A DNA stretch of 64,000 nt from an uncultured Lachnospiraceae bacterium (GTDB taxonomy: Bacteria; Bacillota; Clostridia; Lachnospirales; Anaerotignaceae), in the NCBI GenBank assembly GCA_944381395.1, contig CALWKY010000041.1, positions 1 to 64,000 on the forward strand, written 5' to 3'. Of this stretch, positions 16,823-25,657 are shown in pieces. Under the pieces are notes generated by a model. It made no database searches. It saw only the letters and a program-made list of their open reading frames with translations, and was not told the origin of the DNA. Numbering within the stretch: position 1 is the stretch's first letter; each line of letters begins with the position of its first letter. A program made the position numbers and the translations under genes.

Positions 16823-18025
16823 ATGAAAAGATCAGAAATCAGAATTACAAAAAACAAAACAAGAAACGCACTGCCCAAATGGAAAGAAACCTTCCGTGTT
16901 TCAAAGGGTGAAGAAGTCAAAAAATTCCACGCCAGTTTTCCTGAATACAGAGAAACTCCACTGGTGAAACTTGACTCGCTGGCAGCAGAACTCGGAGTCC
17001 GCAGCATCGTCGTAAAAGACGAAAGTTATCGATTCGGTCTGAATGCTTTCAAAGGATTGGGCGGCAGTTACTGCATTGCTAACTACATCGCCGGTGTGTT
17101 GAACTGCGACATCAGCAAACTCGATTACAACAAGATCACCTCTCCAGAGGTCAGAGAAAAAATCAAAGACATTACATTTGTCACGGCAACTGACGGGAAC
17201 CACGGTCGGGGCATTGCCTGGACAGCTGGCAAACTAGGCGTCGGCGCAAAGGTATTCCTGCCAAAGGTAAGCACCCAGGAACGTCTTGAACATATTCGCG
17301 CACTCGGAGCAGATGCCGAAATCACAGAATTCAACTATGATGACACGGTCCGCTACGCAAAAGAATACGCTGAAGCTCACGGCTGGCCACTGGTGCAGGA
17401 TACTGCTTGGGAGGGCTATGAGGAGATACCATCCTGGATCATGCAGGGTTATCTAACGATGATCGTTGAATCGGTCAAAAGTCTCGAAAACACCCCGACG
17501 CATATTTTCCTTCAGGCAGGTGTCGGCGCCATGGCAGGCGCAGTAACCGGCTTCCTCGCAAATTACTATGGTAACGAAAAACCTATTATCACGATCGTCG
17601 AACCGGATAAAGCGGACTGCATCTATGCCACCGCGCTGGCTAATGACGGCAAACTTCACTCGGTCAATGGCGACCTTAACACGATCATGGCAGGATTGGC
17701 CTGCGGCGAGCCATGCACGCTCGGATGGGACCTGCTGTCCGCATATGCGGATTTCTTTGTCTCTATACCGGATAGTGGCGCAGCTAAGGGCATGAGAATG
17801 TTTGCCAATCCGCTGCAAGGCGACTGCCGTATCATCAGTGGAGAGAGCGGTGCCGCGCCATTCGGATTCGTATGCGAGATCCTTGAAAATGATGAAATGG
17901 CAGACATAAAGGAAATGCTGGGCATCAATGAGAACTCGCGCCTGTTCTTCATTTCAACAGAAGGAGACACCGACAGGCAGAGCTATAGAAGAATCGTCTG
18001 GAATGGGCAGTATCCCAGTGTATGA
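16823..18025 (+). CDS. dpaL: Diaminopropionate ammonia-lyase
   Basis: PLP fold-type II enzyme that splits 2,3-diaminopropionate (D or L) into pyruvate and two ammonia. The 400-residue protein aligns with the E. coli YgeX family: substrate-side RETPLVKLDSLA, Schiff-base Lys77 in FGLNAFKGLGGSY, TDGNHGRGIAW with the catalytic Asp at 124, and a glycine-rich phosphate loop QAGVGAMAGAVTG. GAGGG lies before the ATG. It is followed after 30 bases by an M20 amidohydrolase that could release free diaminopropionate from an acylated form. Its G+C content is clearly above that of neighbouring genes, pointing to recent transfer. Confidence 0.92.
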   Translation: MKRSEIRITKNKTRNALPKWKETFRVSKGEEVKKFHASFPEYRETPLVKLDSLAAELGVRSIVVKDESYRFGLNAFKGLGGSYCIANYIAGVLNCDISKLDYNKITSPEVREKIKDITFVTATDGNHGRGIAWTAGKLGVGAKVFLPKVSTQERLEHIRALGADAEITEFNYDDTVRYAKEYAEAHGWPLVQDTAWEGYEEIPSWIMQGYLTMIVESVKSLENTPTHIFLQAGVGAMAGAVTGFLANYYGNEKPIITIVEPDKADCIYATALANDGKLHSVNGDLNTIMAGLACGEPCTLGWDLLSAYADFFVSIPDSGAAKGMRMFANPLQGDCRIISGESGAAPFGFVCEILENDEMADIKEMLGINENSRLFFISTEGDTDRQSYRRIVWNGQYPSV

Positions 18026-18055
18026 AACAGTGAAAATCACAGAAAGGAATTAAAA

Positions 18056-19207
18056 ATGACAAAACAAGAATTCGAAAAACAACTCATCAGCTGGAGACAT
18101 GAACTCCACAGATTCCCCGAAGCCGCGTTCGAAGAAAAAAGAACATCCGCTTTTATCGCCGAGGAACTTCGTAAAATGGGAATCACAGTTACGACCGGTA
18201 TCGGAAAGACTGGTGTTGTCGGAACACTGAAGTGCGGTGATGGTGACAGATGCATCGCGATCCGTTCAGACATGGACAGTCTCAAGATAGACGAAAAGAG
18301 TACTCATGATCATGTGAGCGAGCACCCAGGCCGGATGCATGCGTGCGGACATGATGGTCATATTACCACTTTGCTTGGAGCGGCTCTTCTCATTTCTCAA
18401 GCAAAGGATTTCAACGGTACCGTACACTTCATCTTCCAACCCGCTGAGGAACCCGGTACCGGCGCTTCGGCAATGATAGCGGACGGTCTTTTCGACAGAT
18501 TCAGGATCGATGAGATCTATGGGCTTCACAACGCACCATTTCTGCCTGCCGGCAGAGTCAGAACAAGACCCGGAGGGCTCGCAGCCAGTGAAGACGATTT
18601 TACAATCAACATTACCGGAAAAGGCGGACATGCCTCCAGCCCGCATGAAGGAGTAGACCCGTTTGCCTGCTTTGCAGAAATGTACATGGCATTTCAGACC
18701 ATCGTCTCCAGAAACGCCAGACCAGCTCACCCGGTTGTCATTTCCTGTACTGAGATCGAAACAGACGGAGCACATAATGCCATACCGACTCATGTGACTG
18801 TCAAGGGCGATACAAGATGCTACTTTCCGGAAGATCAGGAACTAGTGGAAACACGCATGAGAAAGATTGCCGAAAGTGTCTGTGAAATGAACGGCGCAAA
18901 ATGCGAGTTTGAATACACCCATGAATTCAGACCGGTCGTCAACGATGCGGTCTGTGTGGACAGATTGGTGAACGCTGCTGCTGCCATTGTTGGAAAAGAT
19001 AATGTTGAAGCCGATGGCGAACAGTGGACTGTCTCAGAGGACTTCGCCATGTATCTTGACCATGTCCCGGGGTGCTTCTTCCTACTAGGAAGCGGCAGAT
19101 ACGAAGGTGACAAATCGCTTCATGACAACACCTTTGACTACAATGACGATGTCTTGGTCACCGGTGCTGAGATCTGGCACGAATTGGTCAAACAGAGGCT
19201 GCAGTAA
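18056..19207 (+). CDS. M20-family amidohydrolase (HipO / N-acyl amino acid hydrolase type)
   Basis: Zinc-dependent amidohydrolase of the M20D group that cleaves N-acyl or N-aryl amino acids or small dipeptides. Metal-site motifs are HACGHDGHITTLLGAA, FQPAEEPGTGA with the catalytic Glu pair, and GLHNAPFLPAG; the dimerisation domain starts at GKGGHASSPHEG. The C-terminal ligand is the His of SLHDNTFDYNDD. 383 residues is normal. Being second in an operon with the diaminopropionate lyase suggests a substrate such as an N-acyl or oxalyl diaminopropionate; the actual acyl group is unknown. Same high-G+C composition as the lyase. Confidence 0.88.
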   Translation: MTKQEFEKQLISWRHELHRFPEAAFEEKRTSAFIAEELRKMGITVTTGIGKTGVVGTLKCGDGDRCIAIRSDMDSLKIDEKSTHDHVSEHPGRMHACGHDGHITTLLGAALLISQAKDFNGTVHFIFQPAEEPGTGASAMIADGLFDRFRIDEIYGLHNAPFLPAGRVRTRPGGLAASEDDFTINITGKGGHASSPHEGVDPFACFAEMYMAFQTIVSRNARPAHPVVISCTEIETDGAHNAIPTHVTVKGDTRCYFPEDQELVETRMRKIAESVCEMNGAKCEFEYTHEFRPVVNDAVCVDRLVNAAAAIVGKDNVEADGEQWTVSEDFAMYLDHVPGCFFLLGSGRYEGDKSLHDNTFDYNDDVLVTGAEIWHELVKQRLQ

Positions 19208-19856
19208 CACATCTCTTTTTGCATTTCATTTTAAGTAATCAACAATTTTATATCCAAACTTGGAAACAAACAGGGGTGGTGTGCTCTCGTTTTTCGAAAT
19301 TGCAATGGTTTTGAATCCATACTACCCCTTCACCAATCTTTTTCCCTTTCCATAAAACCGGCGGCAGGATCCATCACTTCCTGACCGCCGGATTATCTTT
19401 CATAGCCTCTTTGCTGTTCCTTTTTTCTTTGAGACTGCGCATTCCTGTGCTGGCTTCTGCATTCCTATCATGGAGCTTCTTTCGGATGCTTTTTTTCAGA
19501 TGGTTTCTGCTATGGTTTTATCTGCACATCGGTCTGTCGCTCCCATGCGACCTTGCGGTTTACTGCTCCACAAGGAACCTATTTGAATATCCGCACAAAC
19601 ACCTGAGCGTCGGGATAACCGCCTTCTTTGAGAATACTGGCTCCTGTCCAGTCTGTGGTCGATTTCACACTCCATCTTCCATATCTGCTCGGTCAGGGTC
19701 TTTCTCTCTTTGCCTTTAAACAGCCCGGCAGTGGATGTGAGTTGCTCTTTCGGCTAAAGGCAAAACAGGGAAAAACGGAGGAATTTATGGCAGCAGGTCA
19801 GCGAGAAATGCAGAAAAATCAAGGGTTTTTAGAAAGGTGGATAGAGAAATCGTAAT
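19208..19856. other. Right flank of the insert with gene fragments
   Basis: 650 bases without an intact recognisable gene. A hairpin with a G+C-rich stem lies at 19358-19391. Beyond it both strands carry coding-like fragments with stops: on the minus strand a piece reading EQIWKMECEIDHRLDRSQ, and on the plus strand a frame ending LKAKQGKTEEF...GFLERWIEKS at 19855. They look like the broken ends of genes from a mobile element, but I cannot assign a family. Confidence 0.4.
19358..19391 (+). terminator. Hairpin after the diaminopropionate operon
   Basis: CCGGCGGCAGGA pairs with TCCTGACCGCCGG (one bulged base) around a nine-base loop, followed by ATTATCTTT. The T tract is poor, so it is a weak terminator candidate about 150 bases after the amidohydrolase stop. 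Confidence 0.45.
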
Positions 19857-20705
19857 TTACATTTCACAACTCAGCTCTATACATACAAGTTCCGGTCTGT
19901 TATTGATCCGAATGGGAATCACACTATTTCCAATTCCTCTGCTTACAATCATAGTCGTATCATCCTCAGAATAAATTCCAGCATCAAATTGAGGGAAAAA
20001 TCCTTGATTCGGCGCTATGATTCCGCCAATAAAAGGCAGGCGGAATTGTCCGCCGTGAGCATGACCACTGCATACTAAGTCAATGTTTGCATTCACATAA
20101 GCTTGGAAAATTTCTGGTCTATGGGAAAGTAAAATGCAGTAGTCATTTGTTAAATCCATATGATCCAACTTCGTTTCTATCATGCTTTGTTGGACAGAGG
20201 TATCCCTATTTGTAAAATCAGGATCATCTAAACCTGCGATCTGTATTGTTTCCTGATTCTTTGTCAATTCTACCACACTATCATGGAGCACAACAACGCC
20301 CACCTCCGCTAATCTGTTTTCAAACTCCGCATATTGTTCACCCAGCCAAGCCTCATGGTTTCCAGTTACATAGTAGCAAGGTGCAATTTTTATCAGGCTT
20401 TGTATCAGATTTTGCGCTGCTGCAAAGTCCGTATTGCTGGAATCTACAAAATCTCCAGTGATTGCGACCATGTCTGGATTTTCTTTCTCTATCAATTTGA
20501 GTAAGCCACAATTATTTTCACCAAACGCTGCGTAATGCAAATCAGCTACCACAGCGATCTTGTAATGATCAAAAGCAGCAGGAACCCGGCTGCTCGTAAC
20601 GGTGTAATGGGTCGTACCCAATGTTTTGTTACCCCAAACAGTCCAAATGACAAAAAAAATTCCCACCGCAGCAATAAAAAGCAGTTTCTTTTTTCTTTTA
20701 CCCAA
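19857..20705 (-). CDS. Membrane-anchored metallophosphoesterase (YkuE-like)
   Basis: Calcineurin-like phosphoesterase with an N-terminal transmembrane anchor (KKLLFIAAVGIFFVIWTVW) and an outward-facing catalytic domain. Dimetal motifs in order: VADLHY, GDFVDSSN, GNHEAW, LSHRPEIF and SGHAHGGQ. The family includes putative UDP-diacylglucosamine or glycerophosphodiester phosphatases; the substrate here is unknown. An ATG lies at 20738 but has no ribosome site, whereas AGAAGGAGG stands six bases before a TTG at 20705, so a TTG start giving 282 residues was chosen. It follows rsmH closely. Confidence 0.87.
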   Translation of the reverse strand: MGKRKKKLLFIAAVGIFFVIWTVWGNKTLGTTHYTVTSSRVPAAFDHYKIAVVADLHYAAFGENNCGLLKLIEKENPDMVAITGDFVDSSNTDFAAAQNLIQSLIKIAPCYYVTGNHEAWLGEQYAEFENRLAEVGVVVLHDSVVELTKNQETIQIAGLDDPDFTNRDTSVQQSMIETKLDHMDLTNDYCILLSHRPEIFQAYVNANIDLVCSGHAHGGQFRLPFIGGIIAPNQGFFPQFDAGIYSEDDTTMIVSRGIGNSVIPIRINNRPELVCIELSCEM

Positions 20706-20741
20706 TACAAACCTCCTTCTAAAATATTTCACTGGCATGAT

Positions 20742-21797
20742 TTATGCTTTGATGGCCCAGCGCATCTTTGTAGAATGGGCACGGCTGTTTTGGCGGCATT
20801 CTTCTGCGGAAGGACGTATTACCTCATCTGCAATGGATTGATACAAACCTTCTTTGTAATAACGCTGGAAAGATTTTTTTACCAAACGGTCCTCACCGGA
20901 ATGGAATGTTAAAATCGCAATTCTTCCGCCGGGGCTCATAACATAAGGTAAATCCTCTAAAAACTGATATAGGGATTCGTATTCATGATTCACATCAATA
21001 CGCAATGCCTGGAATGTTCTCTGGGCAGACTTACGCACAGCTTCCTTCTGCTCTTTTTCCGGTAAAAAAGCCAGAGCCATTTCAATTTGGCGGTATAATT
21101 CTTTCGTTGTTTCAATCTTCCCACCTTTTTTCAGTGTTCCTATAATGGCAGATGCAATTTCCAACGCATAAGGCTCATCTGCATTTTCTTCCAGCATACC
21201 GCGGATTTCTTCTTTCGTTAACTCCCGCAGGCGTTGTGCCGCACTGATACCCGTTTGTGGATTCATACGCATATCCAACGGTCCATCTTCCCGAAATGAA
21301 AAACCTCTTTCCGGATCATCAATTTGCATGGATGATACACCCAAATCTGCTAGCAGAAAATCAAATGGACCTGTTTCTTCGGCGACCTTTTTTATCTGCG
21401 CAAAATTTTGCAGGCGCACCGTAAAAATATCTGCGCCAAAACCTAATTTTTCCATCCGTTCTTTTGTTTTCGCAGATTCAATAGGGTCTACATCCAACGC
21501 GTATAAATGGCCTTTTCCTTGCAGGCATTCCAGCATTTTCCGGCTATGCCCGCCATAACCTAAGGTAGCATCCAGCCCAGTCTGTCCCGGCTGAATCTGC
21601 AGGAAGCCCAAAATTTCCCGTACCATAATGGAAATGTGCATGCCTGCCGGTGTATTGCCTTTCTCCATTACATGAGAAATCAAATCTTGATATTTTTCCG
21701 GATTATGTTCTTTATATTTTTCTTCAAAACGCTTTGGATGCGTACCGGAATAGCGCTTTCTACGCTGATGGGGTGTATTCTGCGTGTTATGTTCCAT
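20742..21797 (-). CDS. rsmH: 16S rRNA N4-cytosine-1402 methyltransferase RsmH family, long form
   Basis: Methylates N4 of C1402 in the 30S P-site. SAM-binding DATLGYGGHSRKML, DVDP, LLADLGVSSMQIDD, RGFSFREDGPLDMRM and LTFHSGEDRLVKK are all present. It differs from the standard division-cluster MraW/RsmH in having about 50 extra N-terminal residues with a basic RRKRYSGTHPKRF motif, and HISIMV where HxPVLL is usual. It is not next to ftsL, pbp or mra genes. Some Firmicutes carry two RsmH genes, and this may be the second type; if so, a standard copy should exist elsewhere. Confidence 0.85.
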   Translation of the reverse strand: MEHNTQNTPHQRRKRYSGTHPKRFEEKYKEHNPEKYQDLISHVMEKGNTPAGMHISIMVREILGFLQIQPGQTGLDATLGYGGHSRKMLECLQGKGHLYALDVDPIESAKTKERMEKLGFGADIFTVRLQNFAQIKKVAEETGPFDFLLADLGVSSMQIDDPERGFSFREDGPLDMRMNPQTGISAAQRLRELTKEEIRGMLEENADEPYALEIASAIIGTLKKGGKIETTKELYRQIEMALAFLPEKEQKEAVRKSAQRTFQALRIDVNHEYESLYQFLEDLPYVMSPGGRIAILTFHSGEDRLVKKSFQRYYKEGLYQSIADEVIRPSAEECRQNSRAHSTKMRWAIKA

Positions 21798-21813
21798 TGA
21801 TCAACATTCTCCT

Positions 21814-22884
21814 TTAGTACTGTAAAAAAAGTGTTCTGATTGCATCATAATCTTTTGTTTGAGTGAGAGCTAATTGCAGTAAAATCTTCGCTTTTTGAGG
21901 GGAAAGGGTATTCGCAGGGATTACATTATTGGATTTTTCAATTATCTTGTGGCGCACAATAATACCGTTTTGGGTACGGCTGGCACGTACAACAGGAATC
22001 CCCTTTTCTTCTAAATCTTTCACCTTCCAGCGCCAACCTTCACTGTAGCTTCCAATTCCGCAGCCAGCAATGACTATTCCCGCATAGTGGTCAGCCATAT
22101 AATCCAGAATTTCCGGATCTGCGCCGCTGTGGAAATACGCAATGGATACCTTAGGCAACGTTGTTATGCCTTCTGTAGAAAATTCTGATACATAAGTATG
22201 TTTTTTTAGCGGTTTCTGGAAAAAATACGGAATTTCTTCTTTCATATATCCCAAGCAGCCAAAATCTCTGCTATGAAAGGCATCTGTTTTGAACGTGCTT
22301 ACTTTCTGTACATCTCTGGCACTGTAAATGGCATCAGCAAAAACCACCATAACACCCATGCCCTTTCCCTCTTCTCTGGAAGCCAAAGAAACTGCTTGAT
22401 ACAGATTCATAGGACCATCAGGGCTCAACGCAGTGGATGGACGCATAGAACCAGTCAGTATCACTGGTTTTTCTGTATGCACTGTCAGATGTAAAAAATA
22501 TGCCGTTTCTTCAATGGTATTGGTGCCATGGGTAATTACAAATCCGCTTACATAGGGAAGTTTTGCCAATGTCTCAATGACAGAAGCCATCCGCAGCCAT
22601 TCTTTGTCTGCCACATTGTTGCTGTCTGTCTTGCAGATTTCCATTCCTACAATATCTGCCAGATCCTCCAGACCATATACGCTGTCACACAAGTCATCCA
22701 GATTCACGCCGCCAGGCACATATCCAGCCACCTTGCCTTTCGCACCCGCGCCGGCAATGGTTCCACCTGTACCTAATAGAACAACCAGTGGACGTTCGCC
22801 ATCCCGAACTCTGGTCGAAATTGATTCCATCTCAAATTTTTCCTTCATCAGTTGTTTGATCGTTTCCAAATCTGTTGCTTTCAT
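21814..22884 (-). CDS. ansA: Type I L-asparaginase
   Basis: Hydrolyses L-asparagine to aspartate and ammonia. The two catalytic Thr motifs are visible: LLGTGGTIAGAG and ITHGTNTIEETAYFL; ILTGSMRP and SPDGPMNLYQAV are also typical. 356 residues includes about 30 residues before the first strand. No signal peptide, so it is cytosolic. AGAGGAG precedes the start and a promoter lies at 22930-22959. Transcribed on its own, after the terminator of the alcohol dehydrogenase gene. Confidence 0.93.
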   Translation of the reverse strand: MKATDLETIKQLMKEKFEMESISTRVRDGERPLVVLLGTGGTIAGAGAKGKVAGYVPGGVNLDDLCDSVYGLEDLADIVGMEICKTDSNNVADKEWLRMASVIETLAKLPYVSGFVITHGTNTIEETAYFLHLTVHTEKPVILTGSMRPSTALSPDGPMNLYQAVSLASREEGKGMGVMVVFADAIYSARDVQKVSTFKTDAFHSRDFGCLGYMKEEIPYFFQKPLKKHTYVSEFSTEGITTLPKVSIAYFHSGADPEILDYMADHYAGIVIAGCGIGSYSEGWRWKVKDLEEKGIPVVRASRTQNGIIVRHKIIEKSNNVIPANTLSPQKAKILLQLALTQTKDYDAIRTLFLQY

Positions 22885-22929
22885 AGGTATCCACTCCTCT
22901 CATATGCATGCCGATTGCTGCTTACACCC

Positions 22930-22959
22930 ATTATACATTTTGGACCATCTATTAGACAA
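22930..22959 (-). promoter_or_regulatory. Probable promoter of ansA
   Basis: TTGTCT (22954-22959) and TATAAT (22930-22935) on the minus strand are 18 bp apart, 45 bases before the asparaginase start. Confidence 0.5.
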
Positions 22960-22960
22960 G

Positions 22961-22993
22961 AAAAAAAGCAGAGGTTCTTTCCTCTGCTTTTTA
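22961..22993 (-). terminator. Terminator after the alcohol dehydrogenase gene
   Basis: AAAAGCAGAGG pairs with its complement around a short loop and is followed by TTTTTTT on the minus strand, 15 bases after the stop codon. Confidence 0.85.
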
Positions 22994-23007
22994 CTACATG
23001 TTTTTTC

Positions 23008-24174
23008 TCACATGCTTTCTTTTAAAATTGTAATGACATCCTCTTTGGTTAAAATACGGTAACCGCCTTCCATAATAAAGGTACCATCCGCAATGCCTTC
23101 CAGCATATCTTCTGTTACGCCTAACTCTCGCAGATGCAGCACCAGACCCATTTCTTTCATGTAGTCCTCCATACGCTGCAATCCTTCTTCTACGATTTGT
23201 TGATCTGCCTTTCCTTCCGGATTTACATCCCATACCGCTATCGCATAACGCTTAAACTTTGCCAAGCCATCCTGCAGAATAAAGCGGTAATACGGTAAAG
23301 AAACTGCAGAAAGGGTCATACCATGGGTAGCATCAGTATAAGCGCCAACAGACTGACCAATCATGTGTACTTCCCAGTCTGTGGTTTTTCCCATTGCAAC
23401 CAATGTATTCAATGCCCATGTTGCCGTCCACATAATATTGCTTCTTGCTTCGTAATTAGTAGGATCTTTCACCGCAATCCGCGTGCTGTGGATTAAAGAA
23501 CGCAGCAAACCTTCCATAATATAATCTGAAGTATTATCATCCGTTCCGGAAAAATACTGCTCCAAAATATGGCTCATAATATCAAAGAATCCAGCTGTCA
23601 TCTGATATTTAGGTAATGTAAAGGTAAATACCGGATTCAAAATAGAGAATTTCGGAAATACCTGATCACCAAAAACATGACCGATTTTCAACTTACTCTG
23701 ATGATTGGTGATCACAGAACCACCATTCATTTCAGAACCAGTACCAACCATCGTTAATACACAGCCTACAGGAATAATGGGATTATCCACATCTTCCATC
23801 CGCAAGTAATATTTTTCCCAAGGATCTTCTGTGCAGTAGGTAGATACGGAAACCGCTTTTGCATAGTCGCATACAGAGCCACCGCCTACTGCAAGGATCA
23901 AATCTACTTGGCCTGCTTTCGCACGGGCACAACCTTCATATAACTTCTCTACTGTAGGATTTGGCATTACGCCGCCATCTTCTACAATGTTTTTGCCGCA
24001 ATCCTGCAATACTTTTACTACCTGAGCGTAGATTCCATTTTTCTTGATGGAACCGCCGCCATAGACTAACAGAACATTTTTACCAAACCGGTTCAGTTCT
24101 TCTGCCAATGCGTCCATAGCATGTTCACCAAAGTGCAATCTCGTAGGGTTTGCATACGTAAAATCACCTAACAT
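23008..24174 (-). CDS. Iron-type NAD(P)H-dependent alcohol dehydrogenase (butanol dehydrogenase type)
   Basis: Group III alcohol dehydrogenase that reduces aldehydes such as butyraldehyde or acetaldehyde. N-terminal cofactor domain: FGEHAMDALAEEL, LVYGGGSIKKNG and AVGGGSVCDYAKA. The C-terminal metal domain has FDIMSHILEQYFSG and DATHGMTLSAVS with the ligand His residues. 388 residues fits the BdhA/YqhD branch. A TTG lies one codon before the ATG at 24174, which has GGAGG eight bases upstream. Its promoter has the 19-bp spacer and dyad of MerR-regulated genes, so aldehyde or electrophile induction is likely. Confidence 0.9.
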   Translation of the reverse strand: MLGDFTYANPTRLHFGEHAMDALAEELNRFGKNVLLVYGGGSIKKNGIYAQVVKVLQDCGKNIVEDGGVMPNPTVEKLYEGCARAKAGQVDLILAVGGGSVCDYAKAVSVSTYCTEDPWEKYYLRMEDVDNPIIPVGCVLTMVGTGSEMNGGSVITNHQSKLKIGHVFGDQVFPKFSILNPVFTFTLPKYQMTAGFFDIMSHILEQYFSGTDDNTSDYIMEGLLRSLIHSTRIAVKDPTNYEARSNIMWTATWALNTLVAMGKTTDWEVHMIGQSVGAYTDATHGMTLSAVSLPYYRFILQDGLAKFKRYAIAVWDVNPEGKADQQIVEEGLQRMEDYMKEMGLVLHLRELGVTEDMLEGIADGTFIMEGGYRILTKEDVITILKESM

Positions 24175-24211
24175 CAATCATTCCTCCTCTTCCTTCATAG
24201 GTTCTGATATA

Positions 24212-24242
24212 ATTATAAAGGTTAAAGTAAACTTTAAGTCAA
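24212..24242 (-). promoter_or_regulatory. MerR-type promoter with a dyad in a 19-bp spacer
   Basis: Minus-strand TTGACT (24237-24242) and TATAAT (24212-24217) are 19 bp apart, two more than optimal. The spacer holds a perfect 7-2-7 dyad, TTAAAGT TT... read on the plus strand as TTAAAGT AA ACTTTAA (24222-24237). This is the architecture of MerR-family activators (NmlR/AdhR type for aldehydes and electrophiles), which untwist the spacer. No merR gene lies in the window. Confidence 0.7.
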
Positions 24243-24252
24243 TAGTATTTTT

Positions 24253-24286
24253 AAAAAAGCGTCTGCATTTTTCTACAGACGCTTTC
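24253..24286 (-). terminator. Terminator of the D-serine ammonia-lyase gene
   Basis: AAAGCGTCTGTAG pairs with the opposite arm (one mismatch) and is followed by TTTTTT on the minus strand, directly after the stop codon at 24290. Confidence 0.85.
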
Positions 24287-24289
24287 ACA

Positions 24290-25657
24290 TTAATCTTCTA
24301 TTACTTCTTTTTTATAAGCCGCAATCACCTGTGCCGGAACCAAACCGCCACCTGTTGCCCATGCAATATGGGTTGCCTGAGACATCTTCGAAAGCAGCCC
24401 ATGTTCCTCTAAATATGTGTGCATTTCCGCAGAAGAAGAAATCATCGCCGGTCCTTGGAAAGCAGCGCATGCGCTGGGTTCCAGGAAAACATCCTCTGTT
24501 TCCAGCAAATCATGCATATACTGATAAAGTTTACTGTCTTTCAGTGTAAACTCACCGCTCATAAATGGTTCCATAACCTTACCGATGAACTTGCTGGGAC
24601 GTGCAACCGCAAGACCATCCGCATGGGTTTTTGCATCCAGTCCAATTTCACGGATAGATACCTCATCATGCAGTCCTGTAGACATACCAAGGAGCATGCA
24701 CGGTGCTTTTACCGGTTCGACGAAAAAGCAATGCACCAAATCACCAAAAACCTGCTTCAAGCCAAAGCTGACACCGCCTGGAGCACCGCCCACTCCGCAA
24801 GGAATATAGACAAACAAAGGATGCGCTTCATCCACAGGAATAGAAAGATCTTTCAGCTGACCAATCAAACGCTTTGCAGCAACTGCATAACCTAAAAATA
24901 GATTTACGGAATTTTCATCATCCACAAAATAGCTATTAGGCTTTTGTGCTGCTTTTTTTCTGCCTTTTTCTACTGCTGCATTATAATCAGTAGCATACTC
25001 TATCACGCGCACACCATGTTGGCGCAAACGTTCTTTTTTCCATTCTTTGGCATCTACAGACATATGCACAGTCACATCATAACCAATTGCGGCACTCATA
25101 ATTCCAATACTTAAGCCTAAATTACCAGTAGATGCTGCGTGTAATTCATACTGTCCAAAAACTTTTCTTGCAGACTCATCTGCTAAATGATAGTAGGCCT
25201 GTTTACTTGCTTCCGTTCCACCTTTTAAATCTTCTTCTGTTAAAAGATTTTTTTCTAAAGCAATTTCTTCTGTATGCTTCAGCACTTCATAAATGCCGCC
25301 ACGGGCTTTGATAGAACCGCCAATCGCCAAATGAGAATCTTTTTTCAACAACAGTGTTCCAGTTAAATTGCTATGATATTTCTCATTCAAGCGTTGCTGC
25401 ATTGCGGGAATACGGCATAGAGGAGATTCTATGATTCCATGTGTTTCCTTGGTTTCAGGAAAACAACGTTCAATCATCGGTGCAAAGCGTTCCAAACGTT
25501 TTTGCGCATCTTCCACATCCGCCATAGTCAAATCTACCATCTGTTGTGCTACTGCAAAAGATACCTTTCTGGGATTTACCCAGCAGACTTCTTTCTCCTT
25601 CTCCATATCCCGGATAACAGGAAACATCTCTTCGATTTTTTTCCAATTATGCTCCAA
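24290..25657 (-). CDS. dsdA: D-serine ammonia-lyase
   Basis: PLP enzyme that converts D-serine to pyruvate and ammonia, for detoxification or nutrient use. The Schiff-base Lys is in GGSIKARGGIYEVL; the phosphate loop STGNLGLSIG, the EWKKERLRQHGV region and IPCGVGGAPGG are typical of DsdA. 455 residues is slightly longer than the E. coli enzyme. The first codon is TTG with GAGG nine bases upstream; no in-frame ATG gives a better start. Monocistronic. Together with asparaginase and the diaminopropionate lyase it adds to a theme of amino-acid deamination. Confidence 0.92.
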   Translation of the reverse strand: MEHNWKKIEEMFPVIRDMEKEKEVCWVNPRKVSFAVAQQMVDLTMADVEDAQKRLERFAPMIERCFPETKETHGIIESPLCRIPAMQQRLNEKYHSNLTGTLLLKKDSHLAIGGSIKARGGIYEVLKHTEEIALEKNLLTEEDLKGGTEASKQAYYHLADESARKVFGQYELHAASTGNLGLSIGIMSAAIGYDVTVHMSVDAKEWKKERLRQHGVRVIEYATDYNAAVEKGRKKAAQKPNSYFVDDENSVNLFLGYAVAAKRLIGQLKDLSIPVDEAHPLFVYIPCGVGGAPGGVSFGLKQVFGDLVHCFFVEPVKAPCMLLGMSTGLHDEVSIREIGLDAKTHADGLAVARPSKFIGKVMEPFMSGEFTLKDSKLYQYMHDLLETEDVFLEPSACAAFQGPAMISSSAEMHTYLEEHGLLSKMSQATHIAWATGGGLVPAQVIAAYKKEVIED

